A DNA stretch of 64,000 nucleotides from Vibrio palustris (GTDB taxonomy: Bacteria > Pseudomonadota > Gammaproteobacteria > Enterobacterales > Vibrionaceae): NCBI RefSeq assembly GCF_024346995.1, contig NZ_AP024887.1:62001-126000 (forward strand), written 5' to 3'. The position numbers were made by a program, and so were the translations under genes. Below, piece by piece: positions 37,979 through 46,903 of this stretch. The notes beneath the pieces are model-generated. The model was not told the DNA's origin, ran no database searches, and saw only the letters and a program-made list of their open reading frames with translations. The first letter of the stretch is position 1. Every line of letters begins with the position of its first letter.

Positions 37979-39817
37979 ATGACTGCTACTTTACCTGCTG
38001 AACAATCTGACACTCCTATTGCCCCTCACACGGTGTTGCGTGACGTATTTGGTTACCAAACATTCCGTGTAGGACAACAAGAGGTGATTGATGCCGCAAT
38101 TGCTGGGCAAGACAGTTTAGTGATCATGCCTACAGGGGGAGGAAAATCACTGTGCTACCAGATTCCTGCTTTAGTGCTTGAGGGAATTACCCTCGTGATT
38201 TCGCCACTGATTTCTTTAATGAAAGACCAAGTCGATCAGTTAAAAGCTAACGGTGTGGCGGCCGAATGCGTCAACTCAACCATGACACGTGAAGCATTGC
38301 AGTCGGTTTATAGCCGCATTCATTCTGGACAGCTTAAGTTATTATACGTCTCGCCAGAGCGAGTTCTCACTCGAGATTTCCTCGAACGACTCGATACCAT
38401 GCATATTTCTATGATTGCGGTTGATGAAGCGCACTGTATTTCACAGTGGGGGCATGACTTTAGACGGGAATATGCAGCGCTAGGGCAACTTAAACAGCGA
38501 TTCCAGCATGTGCCGATGATGGCGTTGACTGCCACTGCTGATGACGCCACTCGTAGTGATATTTTGAGTCGGTTAAGTTTGATTGAGCCTCATGTGTATT
38601 TAGGCAGCTTTGATCGTCCGAATATTCGCTACACCTTAATGGAAAAGCATAAGCCGGTTGCACAAGTGGTGCGTTACATCACCACGACACAACGCGGACA
38701 GTGCGGCATTATTTATTGCGGCAGTCGTAAAAAAGTCGAAATGGTGACCGAGAAACTGTGTAATAACCATATTCGCGCCGCTGGGTATCACGCGGGCATG
38801 GAAACCGATGAGCGAGCTTGGGTACAAGAAGCCTTTCAGCGCGATGATGTACAAATAGTTGTGGCGACGGTGGCCTTTGGGATGGGGATCAATAAGCCTA
38901 ACGTTAGGTTTGTCTTGCACTTTGATATTCCACGTAACATTGAGTCCTATTACCAAGAAACTGGCCGAGCTGGCCGGGATGGGCTACCAGCAGAAGCGGT
39001 CATGCTTTATGACCCGTCGGACATCAACTGGTTGCGCAGGATGTTAGATGAAAAAGAAGATGGCCCCCAAAAACAGGTAGAGACTCACAAGCTTAATGCC
39101 ATGAATAGTTTTGCCGAAGCGCAAACGTGTCGTCGCCAAGTGTTGCTAAATTACTTTGGTGAGTATCGCGAGAAGCCGTGCGGTAACTGTGATGTCTGTT
39201 TAGACCCTCCCAAGCGTTTTGATGCGACAGAAGAGGCGCGTAAAGCGTTATCTTGCGTGTATCGGGTCAATCAAAGCTTTGGCGTGAGTTATATCGTCGA
39301 AGTGTTACGTGGCATGCAAAACATTCGTGTGCGCGAAAATGGTCATGATAAAATTTCCACGTATGGTATCGGGCGTGATCATAGCCACGATTACTGGGTC
39401 AGTATTTTTCGCCAGTTGATTCATAAAGGCTTGTTGCATCAAAATATTACTCGCAACTCGACTCTGCAACTTACCGAAGAGGCAAGACCGCTATTACGTG
39501 GCGATATGGAATTAGAATTAGCCGTACCACGCTTGGATACAGCGGCTCGCTCGGCGAAATCCGATAAATTATCCAGTAAAAATTACGATAAAAAACTGTT
39601 CGCTAAATTACGTAATCTGCGCAAAAGCATTGCAGATGAAGAAGAGTTGCCACCTTATGTTGTCTTTAACGACGCAACACTGATTGAAATGGCTGAAATG
39701 TTACCCACGTCTTATGGCGAGATGTTAGCGGTCAACGGCGTAGGGCAACGTAAACTCGATAAATACGCCGATGCCTTTCTTGACCTTATTCAGGAGCACT
39801 TGACTAATCATGGCTAA
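37979..39817 (+). CDS. recQ: ATP-dependent DNA helicase RecQ
   Basis: 612-aa SF2 3'-5' helicase for recombination repair in the RecF pathway. Walker A PTGGGKS is at residues 51-57, the DEAH box and aromatic loop read AVDEAHCISQWGHDFR, and the zinc domain has CRRQVLLNYFGE followed by CGNCDVC. The C-terminal HRDC domain is present (LRNLRKSIADEEELPPYVVF). I choose the ATG at 37979 because it matches family length; a GTG 51 nt upstream is in frame. Overlaps the next gene by 8 bp. Confidence 0.96.
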   Translation: MTATLPAEQSDTPIAPHTVLRDVFGYQTFRVGQQEVIDAAIAGQDSLVIMPTGGGKSLCYQIPALVLEGITLVISPLISLMKDQVDQLKANGVAAECVNSTMTREALQSVYSRIHSGQLKLLYVSPERVLTRDFLERLDTMHISMIAVDEAHCISQWGHDFRREYAALGQLKQRFQHVPMMALTATADDATRSDILSRLSLIEPHVYLGSFDRPNIRYTLMEKHKPVAQVVRYITTTQRGQCGIIYCGSRKKVEMVTEKLCNNHIRAAGYHAGMETDERAWVQEAFQRDDVQIVVATVAFGMGINKPNVRFVLHFDIPRNIESYYQETGRAGRDGLPAEAVMLYDPSDINWLRRMLDEKEDGPQKQVETHKLNAMNSFAEAQTCRRQVLLNYFGEYREKPCGNCDVCLDPPKRFDATEEARKALSCVYRVNQSFGVSYIVEVLRGMQNIRVRENGHDKISTYGIGRDHSHDYWVSIFRQLIHKGLLHQNITRNSTLQLTEEARPLLRGDMELELAVPRLDTAARSAKSDKLSSKNYDKKLFAKLRNLRKSIADEEELPPYVVFNDATLIEMAEMLPTSYGEMLAVNGVGQRKLDKYADAFLDLIQEHLTNHG

Positions 39818-40124
39818 TTTTACCGTTAATACAGACGCTCTTCCTCAAGGAAAATTACTGATTCTTAGCCCGGCGTGGGATTTTGATTCGTTTCCTGAGC
39901 TGGGTAATACTCTAATCTCGATGCTCTCAGCATCGGTGAAAGAGCGGCAGATGGATGCGGATTTGCATACCTGGTTGATTGATTTTGAGGGAACAGATTT
40001 ATTGTTAAGGGCAGAACATTACAGTGAATCGATTTGGCTAGAGACCTTATCAAACGATGAGGGGCAAGACGTGCTTCGCTTTATCGCCACCTTATTGCCA
40101 TCACCTGAGCGGTCATCTACCTAA
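39810..40124 (+). CDS. Small conserved protein downstream of recQ (DUF3630-like)
   Basis: 104 aa, acidic, no signal peptide or membrane segment. It overlaps recQ by 8 bp, so it is translationally coupled. I believe it is the short recQ-linked protein annotated as DUF3630 in Vibrio, but this rests on memory of the context. Conserved-looking parts are LLILSPAWDFDSFPELG and the Trp/Asp-rich middle. Function unknown. Confidence 0.7.
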   Translation: MANFTVNTDALPQGKLLILSPAWDFDSFPELGNTLISMLSASVKERQMDADLHTWLIDFEGTDLLLRAEHYSESIWLETLSNDEGQDVLRFIATLLPSPERSST

Positions 40125-40483
40125 CCCGCCGATAAGTCATCACGCTAACAGGGCACACCGCACGCGAGCGGTGTGCCTAGCTCTGCCCTTATATAATGCA
40201 TACCGTGTCGCGCCATCGCGATGCTCGATGAATGGTGCAGCGTGCTATGAACATGCTCCGTACTGGTTAGCGCCAGTGTGTATAGCAAGCAGTATCCTTG
40301 CTGTCCCTACTAGATAAGCCGATGCGGCGCGCCCCTATGTGCCTTTCTAGCACCGTCATTGTTCACCTTCTCTCCATCTTGCTATAGAGCGCTTACTGAA
40401 AGAATAAGTGGATCTACATGATAATGATAATTAGAATGGTTCTCATATATTAAATCATCAGAGATGAAGTTTCAGAGGTCGTA
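40125..40483. other. Intergenic region recQ operon to fhuC, with hairpin and Fur box
   Basis: 359 bp. GGCACACCGC (40152-40161) pairs with GCGGTGTGCC (40168-40177), a likely transcript end although no T-run follows. The Fur-type box is at 40420-40438. No gene is supported in between. Confidence 0.6.
40420..40450 (+). promoter_or_regulatory. Fur box upstream of fhuC
   Basis: GATAATGATAATTAGAATG (40420-40438) agrees with the Fur consensus GATAATGATAATCATTATC over the whole left half. The following AGAATGGTTCTCAT may add a second overlapping unit. Located 46 bp before the fhuC ATG, so iron repression of the operon is expected. Confidence 0.8.
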
Positions 40484-41269
40484 ATGTTTACAATTTCGGA
40501 TGTAACATTGGTTCGTAATGCGCGCAAGATTCTTTCTGTCGAGCAGCTCTCCATTCCGACCGATCAACTGACAGTGGTGCTGGGGCACAATGGCTCGGGG
40601 AAGTCGACCTTAATGAGTCTGTTGGCCGGCCAGCAAACGGCAGACAGCGGCACGGTAAAGTTGCATGAGCACGTTATTAGTGAGCTAGGCGCCAAAGAGT
40701 TAGCCAAAAAAATTGCGTTTTTGCCGCAAAATTTACCGGCCAGCGCCGGAATGACCGTGAGAGAGTTGGTACGTTTGGGGCGCTTTCCGTGGCGAGGTGC
40801 GTTAGGCCGTTGGCGTCAAGACGATAGCGCAATTGTTGATGAAGCCATCGCCAAAACCGGGATGATGGAATTTGCCAATACCTTAGTGGATGATTTGTCC
40901 GGTGGTGAGCGCCAGCGAGCTTGGGTCGCGATGTTATTAGCGCAGCAGTCGCCAGTGCTGATTCTTGATGAACCGACATCAGCGCTCGATATACAGCACC
41001 AATATCAATTGTTATCCCTATTGGCAGAGCTCAACCAACAACATCAATGCGGCATTATTGTCATTTTGCATGATCTAAATTTAGCGTTACGTTATGCCAC
41101 CCATATTGTGGCGTTGCGTGAGGGCAGCATCGCCTTTTCAGGGCCAGTTTCCACGTTACATGATGAACAACGCCTATCTGAACTTTATCAAACCCCGATT
41201 AAATTAATGGATCATCCTGATTCTCAGGGGACAGACACAATAAATAAGGTGGCGGTGGTATGCGCATAA
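40484..41269 (+). CDS. fhuC: Iron(III)-hydroxamate ABC transporter ATP-binding protein
   Basis: 261-aa ATPase of the FepC/FhuC family that drives import of ferric hydroxamate siderophores. Walker A GHNGSGKST is at residues 34-42, the signature LSGGERQRAW near 138, Walker [13 protein letters not shown] and the H-loop ILHDLNLALRYA follow. First gene of fhuC-fhuD-fhuB under a Fur box; its end overlaps fhuD by 10 bp. Confidence 0.93.
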   Translation: MFTISDVTLVRNARKILSVEQLSIPTDQLTVVLGHNGSGKSTLMSLLAGQQTADSGTVKLHEHVISELGAKELAKKIAFLPQNLPASAGMTVRELVRLGRFPWRGALGRWRQDDSAIVDEAIAKTGMMEFANTLVDDLSGGERQRAWVAMLLAQQSPVLILDEPTSALDIQHQYQLLSLLAELNQQHQCGIIVILHDLNLALRYATHIVALREGSIAFSGPVSTLHDEQRLSELYQTPIKLMDHPDSQGTDTINKVAVVCA

Positions 41270-42186
41270 ACTCTCGTATTTTGGCAGGCTTGTTGATGTT
41301 ATTGGTCGGGGGCATGGCAAACCTAGCCATGGCGCAGCCAATCACCGTGACAGATGATGTTGGCACTCATACGTTCGAGCACATTCCTAAGCGAGTGGCG
41401 GTTTTAGACTGGAATCTTATTGAGCAAGTGATTGAATTAGGTGTCACGCCACTGACGGCGACGGATGTGAAATCGTATGGGCAGTGGGTGGTGAAACCAG
41501 CATTACCTAAAGCGGTGCACGATGTAGGTACGCGCGGTGAGCCGAATTTAGAGAAGATTGCGGCGCTTAAGCCAGATGTCATTTTGATCACTCAGTCCCA
41601 AAAGCCCTTAATGGCACGCTTAAAGCAGATTGCGCCTGTCTTGTATTACGACAATTTTTCTCCTGAGGTCAACTCTGCCAAGGTGGCGATTGATAATTTT
41701 AAACGCATTGCCCACTTACTGGGGAAAGAAGACGTGGCGCAGGATAAGCTTACGGCGATGAATGCACATTTTGTCATGCTGAAACAAAAAATCGCGCAGC
41801 ATTTTAAGGGGCAGCCACCAAAAGTATTACCGATGCGATTAGCCGACACTACCTCAGCGTATATCTATACCAAAAACTCGATGTCAAATTATGTGCTTGA
41901 GCAGCTTGGCTTGCAGCCAGCGCTCGCGCTTGCGCCGGGCAAGTGGAATATTGTGCAAAAGCCAATTGAAGATTTGCAGCATATCCAACAGGGTTATGTG
42001 TTGTATATTTTGCCGTTTAACCAAGAAAAGCAACTGCAAAAATCGTTTTTATGGCAAGCCATGCCGTTTGTTCGCAAGCATCATGTTAACGCTGTGCGTT
42101 CGGTGTGGAGTTATGGTGGCGCGATGTCTTTACAGTATATGGCGGATGCGTATACCGATAGCTTGCTTGAGATGCCGGTGGAGTGA
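41260..42186 (+). CDS. fhuD: Iron(III)-hydroxamate periplasmic binding protein
   Basis: 308-aa binding protein with a signal peptide (cleavage after MAMA, about residue 26) and the single long helix linker of the TroA-like fold. The FhuD-type features are RVAVLDWNLIEQVIELGVTP, the GEPNLEKIAALKPDVIL segment and the C-terminal YGGAMSLQYMADAYTDSLL. Delivers ferrichrome-type ligands to FhuB. Overlaps fhuC by 10 bp; its TGA overlaps the fhuB ATG by 1 nt. Confidence 0.92.
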   Translation: MRINSRILAGLLMLLVGGMANLAMAQPITVTDDVGTHTFEHIPKRVAVLDWNLIEQVIELGVTPLTATDVKSYGQWVVKPALPKAVHDVGTRGEPNLEKIAALKPDVILITQSQKPLMARLKQIAPVLYYDNFSPEVNSAKVAIDNFKRIAHLLGKEDVAQDKLTAMNAHFVMLKQKIAQHFKGQPPKVLPMRLADTTSAYIYTKNSMSNYVLEQLGLQPALALAPGKWNIVQKPIEDLQHIQQGYVLYILPFNQEKQLQKSFLWQAMPFVRKHHVNAVRSVWSYGGAMSLQYMADAYTDSLLEMPVE

Positions 42187-44162
42187 TGAGTTATAAGCAC
42201 TTGTTGGTCGCCAGCAATTTTTTGATCGTAATAATATTGGCCAGTCTGCAAATCAACCAGCCGATTGGCATCGCACAGCAGTGGCATTTGCTATTCAGTC
42301 CCGATGCGGCCAGTGCATTTAATGACTTTAAATTTTTGTATGCGCAGCTACCGCGTGCGGTCATTGCTGTGTTGGTCGGGGCAATGCTCGGACTCGTTGG
42401 CAGCCTGATGCAGCAGCTCACCCAAAACCGCTTAACCTCACCGCTTACTCTAGGCACGTCTTCAGGGGCGTGGTTGGCGCTGATTGTTATCAATATTTGG
42501 TGGCCAGATGCGGCGAAAGATTATCATGCGTTGGCGGCGATGGCGGGAGCCATATTGGCTTTTGGCCTAATTCTCTTGATTACCGGTATGGATAATATGA
42601 CCGGGTTACCCATGGTGATCTCGGGTATGGTCATAAATATTCTCTTGGGCGCGATTGCCGGTGCGATCGTCCTGCTTCATCAGCAATACGCACAAAATGT
42701 GTTTATGTGGGGAGCCGGTGATCTTGCCCAAAATGGCTGGGAGTGGGTGCAATGGTTGTGGCCAAGGCTCTTGCCAACTGTTCTGTTATTGATTGTTGCC
42801 CCGCGTATTTTATTTTTACTTCGATTAGGCCAGCAAGGCGCGCAAGCGCGAGGTGTCGCGGTTATTCCTGCCTTTTTTGTATTAATGTTGATTGGGGTTT
42901 GGTTAGTCTCGGCGGCGATTACTGCGGTGGGCTTGATAGGCTTTATTGGCTTACTGACCCCTAATATTGTGCGCTCGTTGGGGGCGCGTACCCCAAAAAT
43001 GGAGTTGATCGCCAGTATGGTGTTTGGCGCATTATTGCTGCTCAGCACCGATATATTGGCACAAGGACTAAGCCTGTGGATAGGACAGGTGTTACCAAGC
43101 GGAGTGACCGCTGCGGCTATAGGCGCACCAGCTCTGATTTGGTTCAGTCGTCGTCAGATGCAGGCACAAGATAACATCGCCATTGCGCTACCGGGGTCAC
43201 GTTCATACGTTAGTGTCCCAGTGATAGTGAGTGTGACCAGCATGGCGCTACTCGGGTTAGCCTGCTATTTCTTGATACAGATTAACGAGCAAAGTTGGCA
43301 CTGGGCACTGCCTTCTGCTTATCAATGGATGCTACGTTGGCCTCGCGTACTTACGGCACTGATGACCGGTTTTGCACTGGCACTGGCTGGCACCATTTTA
43401 CAACGTTTAATTTATAACCCACTCGCCAGCCCTGATATTTTAGGTGTGTCTGCGGGAGCAACCTTTGCATTAATTGTAAGCAGTTTGTTTTTTGGACAAT
43501 CGTTAATGTCAATGCAATGGGGTACAGCGTTGTTGGGTAGCCTCGTTGTGTTGGTGATTTTACTGCTCTTGGGGCGTCGCCATCATTATGCGCCTGCTAG
43601 CGTTATCCTCACGGGGATTGCTATGTCGGCACTGTTACAAGCGTTTGTCCAATTTTGCTTAGCACAAGGTAATCAAGACAGTTATCAGATTTTGCAGTGG
43701 TTAGCGGGCTCGACTTATCGAGTAACGGCAAGCCAAGCCATGCTTCTCACCGGGCTGGTGGTCGTATTAGGGGGGTTGAGCCTTATGATGTCGCGCGCAT
43801 TAACGTTACTGTCGATTAGCCGGTCTTTTGCTAAGGCTCGCGGTTTACCCACCTCGTTAACCTCTATCGCACTATTGGTGATTGTGGCGTTGCTGTGCGC
43901 GGTCGCGACAGCGAGCATGGGACCGGTGTCTTTTGTCGGACTAGTTGCCCCTCATTTGGCACGTATGTTGGGTGCGCAGCGTACCAAAGCGCAACTACTA
44001 TTAGGCGGCGTCATGGGGGCGACTGCGATGATTTGGGCTGATTGGTTAGGACAAGTGGTGCTATACCCTAACCAAATAGCGGCAGGAACCTTTGTGGCGA
44101 TCCTTGGCGCGCTCTATTTTCTTGGCCTCTTAATCGTCAATCGTATTAATGCTAGGCGCTAG
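42186..44162 (+). CDS. fhuB: Iron(III)-hydroxamate ABC transporter permease, fused double unit
   Basis: 658 aa, made of two FecCD-type permease halves in one chain (roughly 1-330 and 340-658), about 20 membrane helices in all. Each half has the family motifs: LPRAVIAVLVGAMLGLVGSL with GLIGFIGLLTPNIVR in the first, and WPRVLTALMTGFALALAGTI with GPVSFVGLVAPHLARMLG in the second. The internal duplication is the hallmark of FhuB. A GTG directly before the ATG is in frame; I use the ATG. Confidence 0.93.
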   Translation: MSYKHLLVASNFLIVIILASLQINQPIGIAQQWHLLFSPDAASAFNDFKFLYAQLPRAVIAVLVGAMLGLVGSLMQQLTQNRLTSPLTLGTSSGAWLALIVINIWWPDAAKDYHALAAMAGAILAFGLILLITGMDNMTGLPMVISGMVINILLGAIAGAIVLLHQQYAQNVFMWGAGDLAQNGWEWVQWLWPRLLPTVLLLIVAPRILFLLRLGQQGAQARGVAVIPAFFVLMLIGVWLVSAAITAVGLIGFIGLLTPNIVRSLGARTPKMELIASMVFGALLLLSTDILAQGLSLWIGQVLPSGVTAAAIGAPALIWFSRRQMQAQDNIAIALPGSRSYVSVPVIVSVTSMALLGLACYFLIQINEQSWHWALPSAYQWMLRWPRVLTALMTGFALALAGTILQRLIYNPLASPDILGVSAGATFALIVSSLFFGQSLMSMQWGTALLGSLVVLVILLLLGRRHHYAPASVILTGIAMSALLQAFVQFCLAQGNQDSYQILQWLAGSTYRVTASQAMLLTGLVVVLGGLSLMMSRALTLLSISRSFAKARGLPTSLTSIALLVIVALLCAVATASMGPVSFVGLVAPHLARMLGAQRTKAQLLLGGVMGATAMIWADWLGQVVLYPNQIAAGTFVAILGALYFLGLLIVNRINARR

Positions 44163-44367
44163 TTAAGCTTGATGCGGGTCAGTTGGCATAGCGCGTTACG
44201 CAGGCTGAGCACAGGTTATGTGTGTCATGAGGTGAGCAGGCGATGAACTCACCTCATTTCCTGCTCATATTCATTTAATGACGGTTTGAAACTAGACCAC
44301 AATATCAGGAAGTGAACCGCGAAATAGGTAAAGCTGGCTATTGAAAAGGGCATGCATTCACAATATT

Positions 44368-44396
44368 ATAATGATAATAAAAACAATTATCATTTA
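44368..44396 (+). promoter_or_regulatory. Fur box upstream of the siderophore receptor gene
   Basis: AATGATAAT (44370-44378), six A-rich bases, AATTATCATT (44385-44394): a palindromic Fur-type site 22 bp before the start codon, distinct from the one before fhuC. Confidence 0.8.
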
Positions 44397-44415
44397 CATA
44401 TTGCCAGAGGTTACT

Positions 44416-46626
44416 ATGCCATCCTTTCGCTGCTCTAGCGTAAACGTTGCTGTGCTCACAGCATTGTCACTTAGCTCTACAAGCCCTGTATTTGCCGCGC
44501 AAACAAGCGCCGAAACCGATAAAAAATCAACGGATTCAGTACAAGAGGTGATTACTGTGCAAGGTTCACAAGTGGATATTGGTGGCGTATATCAAGGTGG
44601 GCAAGTCGCGCGCACAGGCCGAGCCGGTTTGCTGGGCAATATGGATATGATGGATACGCCGTTTTCTAGTACCAATTACACAGCAGATTTAATTCGTGAT
44701 CAGCAAGCAAAAAGTGTCGCGGATGTGATGCTTAATGACCCTACTGTTCGGGTCGCAAGAGGTTTTGGTAATTTTCAAGAACTCTACATGATTCGTGGTT
44801 TTAACGTCTATTCTGACGATATGACGTTAAATGGTGTCTACGGAATTTTGCCTCGCCAATTTGTGGCCGCACAAATGATGGAGCGTGTTGAAGTATTCCG
44901 TGGAGCCAATACGTTTCTCAATGGTGCCGCGCCCGGTGGCAGTGCGGTGGGCGGATTGATTAATATCGTCCCGAAACGAGCCGGTAGTGAACCATTAACG
45001 CGTGTGACCGCGGGTATTCAATCTGGTGGACAAGCATATAGTTCATTAGATTGGAGTCGCCGTTATGGGGATGCTGCGCAAGATGGACTCCGAGTTGGCC
45101 TGACGTTACGCGATGGCGATGATGGCGTTGACGACCAGAATACCCAATTAGGCTCACTGACAGTCGGCTGGGATCACCAAGGAGACCAATGGCGTTTATC
45201 GGCCGATTTGGGCTATCAAGATCATCATATTGATCAGCCGCGCCCCAGTGTGACGCCATTGACCAGTGCACCATCGCTACCTAATGCCAACGATAATTAT
45301 GCGCAAAATTGGACCTATACTGATGAGAAACAATTATTCGGTGTGGTGCGTGGCGAGTATGACTTTACTGATGCGACCACCGCATGGCTCGCGGTGGGTG
45401 GGCGTCATGGCAGTGAACATAATTTATCGGCCAACCCGACCGCTGACTCTCAAGGCAATTTAACCGCCTACAAATTTGAAAATAAGCGTGAAGATAACAT
45501 CCTATCGAGCGATGCGGGCGTTCGCCATCGCTTTGTGACAGGGCCCGTTACCCATACCGCGGTGCTTTCTGGTTCTGTATTCTATTCACGATCTAAGAAC
45601 GCCACAGAATACTCCAATTGGGGCGCGCCGGAGAGCTTGGGTTCTCTGCGTGATTATCAACAGATTACGCAACCACCGACGGATGCGGCAATCTCGGCCA
45701 GTTACGGTGATTTAGATGAGCCATCATTAACGCAGCGTAATCTGAATCTAGGGCTGTCAGCCGCAGATACGCTTGCGATGCTGGATGATGCTGTAAAAGT
45801 AACGGTGGGAGCACGTTTACAGCGTATTGATCAAAAATCTTATTCTTATACTAGCAGTGATATGACCTCAAGTTACGCGCAAAATGCGGTCACGCCATTT
45901 ATGGGCGTGGTCTATCAACCGACGTTGGATTGGTCACTATATGCCAATTATGCTGAGGCATTACAGCCCGGCAAAGTTGCGCCACAATCCAATAGCGGAG
46001 CCGCCGTGACCAATGCGGGTGAGGTCTTTTCGCCATTGCGCTCGCAGCAATATGAAGTGGGGGCTAAATACGATAATGGCGCATACGGCGGTGCGATTAG
46101 TCTATTTCAAATCAACAAAAACACGTATTTATACGATGAGCAGAACCGTTTTAATGATAATGGCGAGCAGCGCAACCGTGGTATTGAGCTAACCGGTTTT
46201 GGGCAAGTGTTTGAGCAATTAAATATTCTAGGTGGCGTGACCTTCATTGATGGCGAGCTACATAAAACCCAAAATGGTGTGAATGATGGCCATACGGCGA
46301 TTGGTGTGCCGGACGTAACGGCTAAGTTAAATCTTGAATGGCTCGTGCCAGCCGTGTCTGGCTTAAGCGTGAATGGCCGAGCTATTTATACGAGCTCTCA
46401 GTACATCGATATGGCGAATGAGCATCAATTACCTTCTTGGACACGTTTTGATATGGGCGTGCGTTATACGATGCAAGTAAACAATCAGCTATTAACGCTC
46501 AATGCGCGTGTGGAAAATATTGCAGACAAAGATTATTGGGCATCCACCGGAGGATATCCAGGTAGCAATTACCTAGTGCAAGGTGCGCCACGTACCTTTA
46601 TGTTATCCGCCAGTTACGACTTTTAG
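44416..46626 (+). CDS. TonB-dependent siderophore receptor (hydroxamate/ferrichrome type)
   Basis: 736-aa outer-membrane receptor. Signal peptide ends about residue 29 (VFAAQT), a TonB-box-like EVITVQG follows, then the plug (IRDQQAKSVADVMLNDPTVR, MIRGFNVYSDDMTLNG, VEVFRGANTFLNGAAPGGS) and a 22-strand barrel ending in the aromatic-terminated LSASYDF. It resembles FcuA/FhuE-like receptors. The start at 44416 has AGAGG 5 nt upstream; the frame extends 75 nt further up through the Fur box and is not used there. It lies downstream of fhuCDB with its own Fur site. Confidence 0.9.
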   Translation: MPSFRCSSVNVAVLTALSLSSTSPVFAAQTSAETDKKSTDSVQEVITVQGSQVDIGGVYQGGQVARTGRAGLLGNMDMMDTPFSSTNYTADLIRDQQAKSVADVMLNDPTVRVARGFGNFQELYMIRGFNVYSDDMTLNGVYGILPRQFVAAQMMERVEVFRGANTFLNGAAPGGSAVGGLINIVPKRAGSEPLTRVTAGIQSGGQAYSSLDWSRRYGDAAQDGLRVGLTLRDGDDGVDDQNTQLGSLTVGWDHQGDQWRLSADLGYQDHHIDQPRPSVTPLTSAPSLPNANDNYAQNWTYTDEKQLFGVVRGEYDFTDATTAWLAVGGRHGSEHNLSANPTADSQGNLTAYKFENKREDNILSSDAGVRHRFVTGPVTHTAVLSGSVFYSRSKNATEYSNWGAPESLGSLRDYQQITQPPTDAAISASYGDLDEPSLTQRNLNLGLSAADTLAMLDDAVKVTVGARLQRIDQKSYSYTSSDMTSSYAQNAVTPFMGVVYQPTLDWSLYANYAEALQPGKVAPQSNSGAAVTNAGEVFSPLRSQQYEVGAKYDNGAYGGAISLFQINKNTYLYDEQNRFNDNGEQRNRGIELTGFGQVFEQLNILGGVTFIDGELHKTQNGVNDGHTAIGVPDVTAKLNLEWLVPAVSGLSVNGRAIYTSSQYIDMANEHQLPSWTRFDMGVRYTMQVNNQLLTLNARVENIADKDYWASTGGYPGSNYLVQGAPRTFMLSASYDF

Positions 46627-46640
46627 CCGCTTATGTCATG

Positions 46641-46677
46641 CTAAGGATGACGCTGAATCTACCTGCGTCATTCTTAG
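46641..46677 (+). terminator. Hairpin after the siderophore receptor gene
   Basis: CTAAGGATGACGC (46641-46653) pairs with GCGTCATTCTTAG (46665-46677) with one mismatch. No T-run, so termination strength is uncertain. Confidence 0.5.
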
Positions 46678-46867
46678 GTGCCTATCAATGAAAGCATCAT
46701 TTATTGTGATTTATATTTAGAATTGTATTCCGTAAATGTGACTTATCTTAAGATTCATAGTTTTGATTAAATGAGAGTCTGTTAGAATCCCTGCCATATA
46801 AGGTGGCGTTCAAGAGTGGATCTTTTTCGTCAATTTAGTTTCATCCCACATGCTGGTGGGGGAAATC

Positions 46868-46903
46868 ATGAACGATAAGAAAAAGCAAAAGCACAGATTA
46901 TGA
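46868..46903 (+). CDS. Possible 11-codon leader peptide coupled to the EAL gene
   Basis: ATG at 46868 preceded by GGTGGGGGA encodes MNDKKKQKHRL and stops at TGA 46901-46903, which overlaps the ATG of the EAL gene (ATGA). A 5-bp GC-rich hairpin, CCCAC-N6-GTGGG (46845-46860), overlaps the ribosome site. The EAL gene itself has no good Shine-Dalgarno, so coupled translation through the leader is plausible. Confidence 0.4.
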   Translation: MNDKKKQKHRL

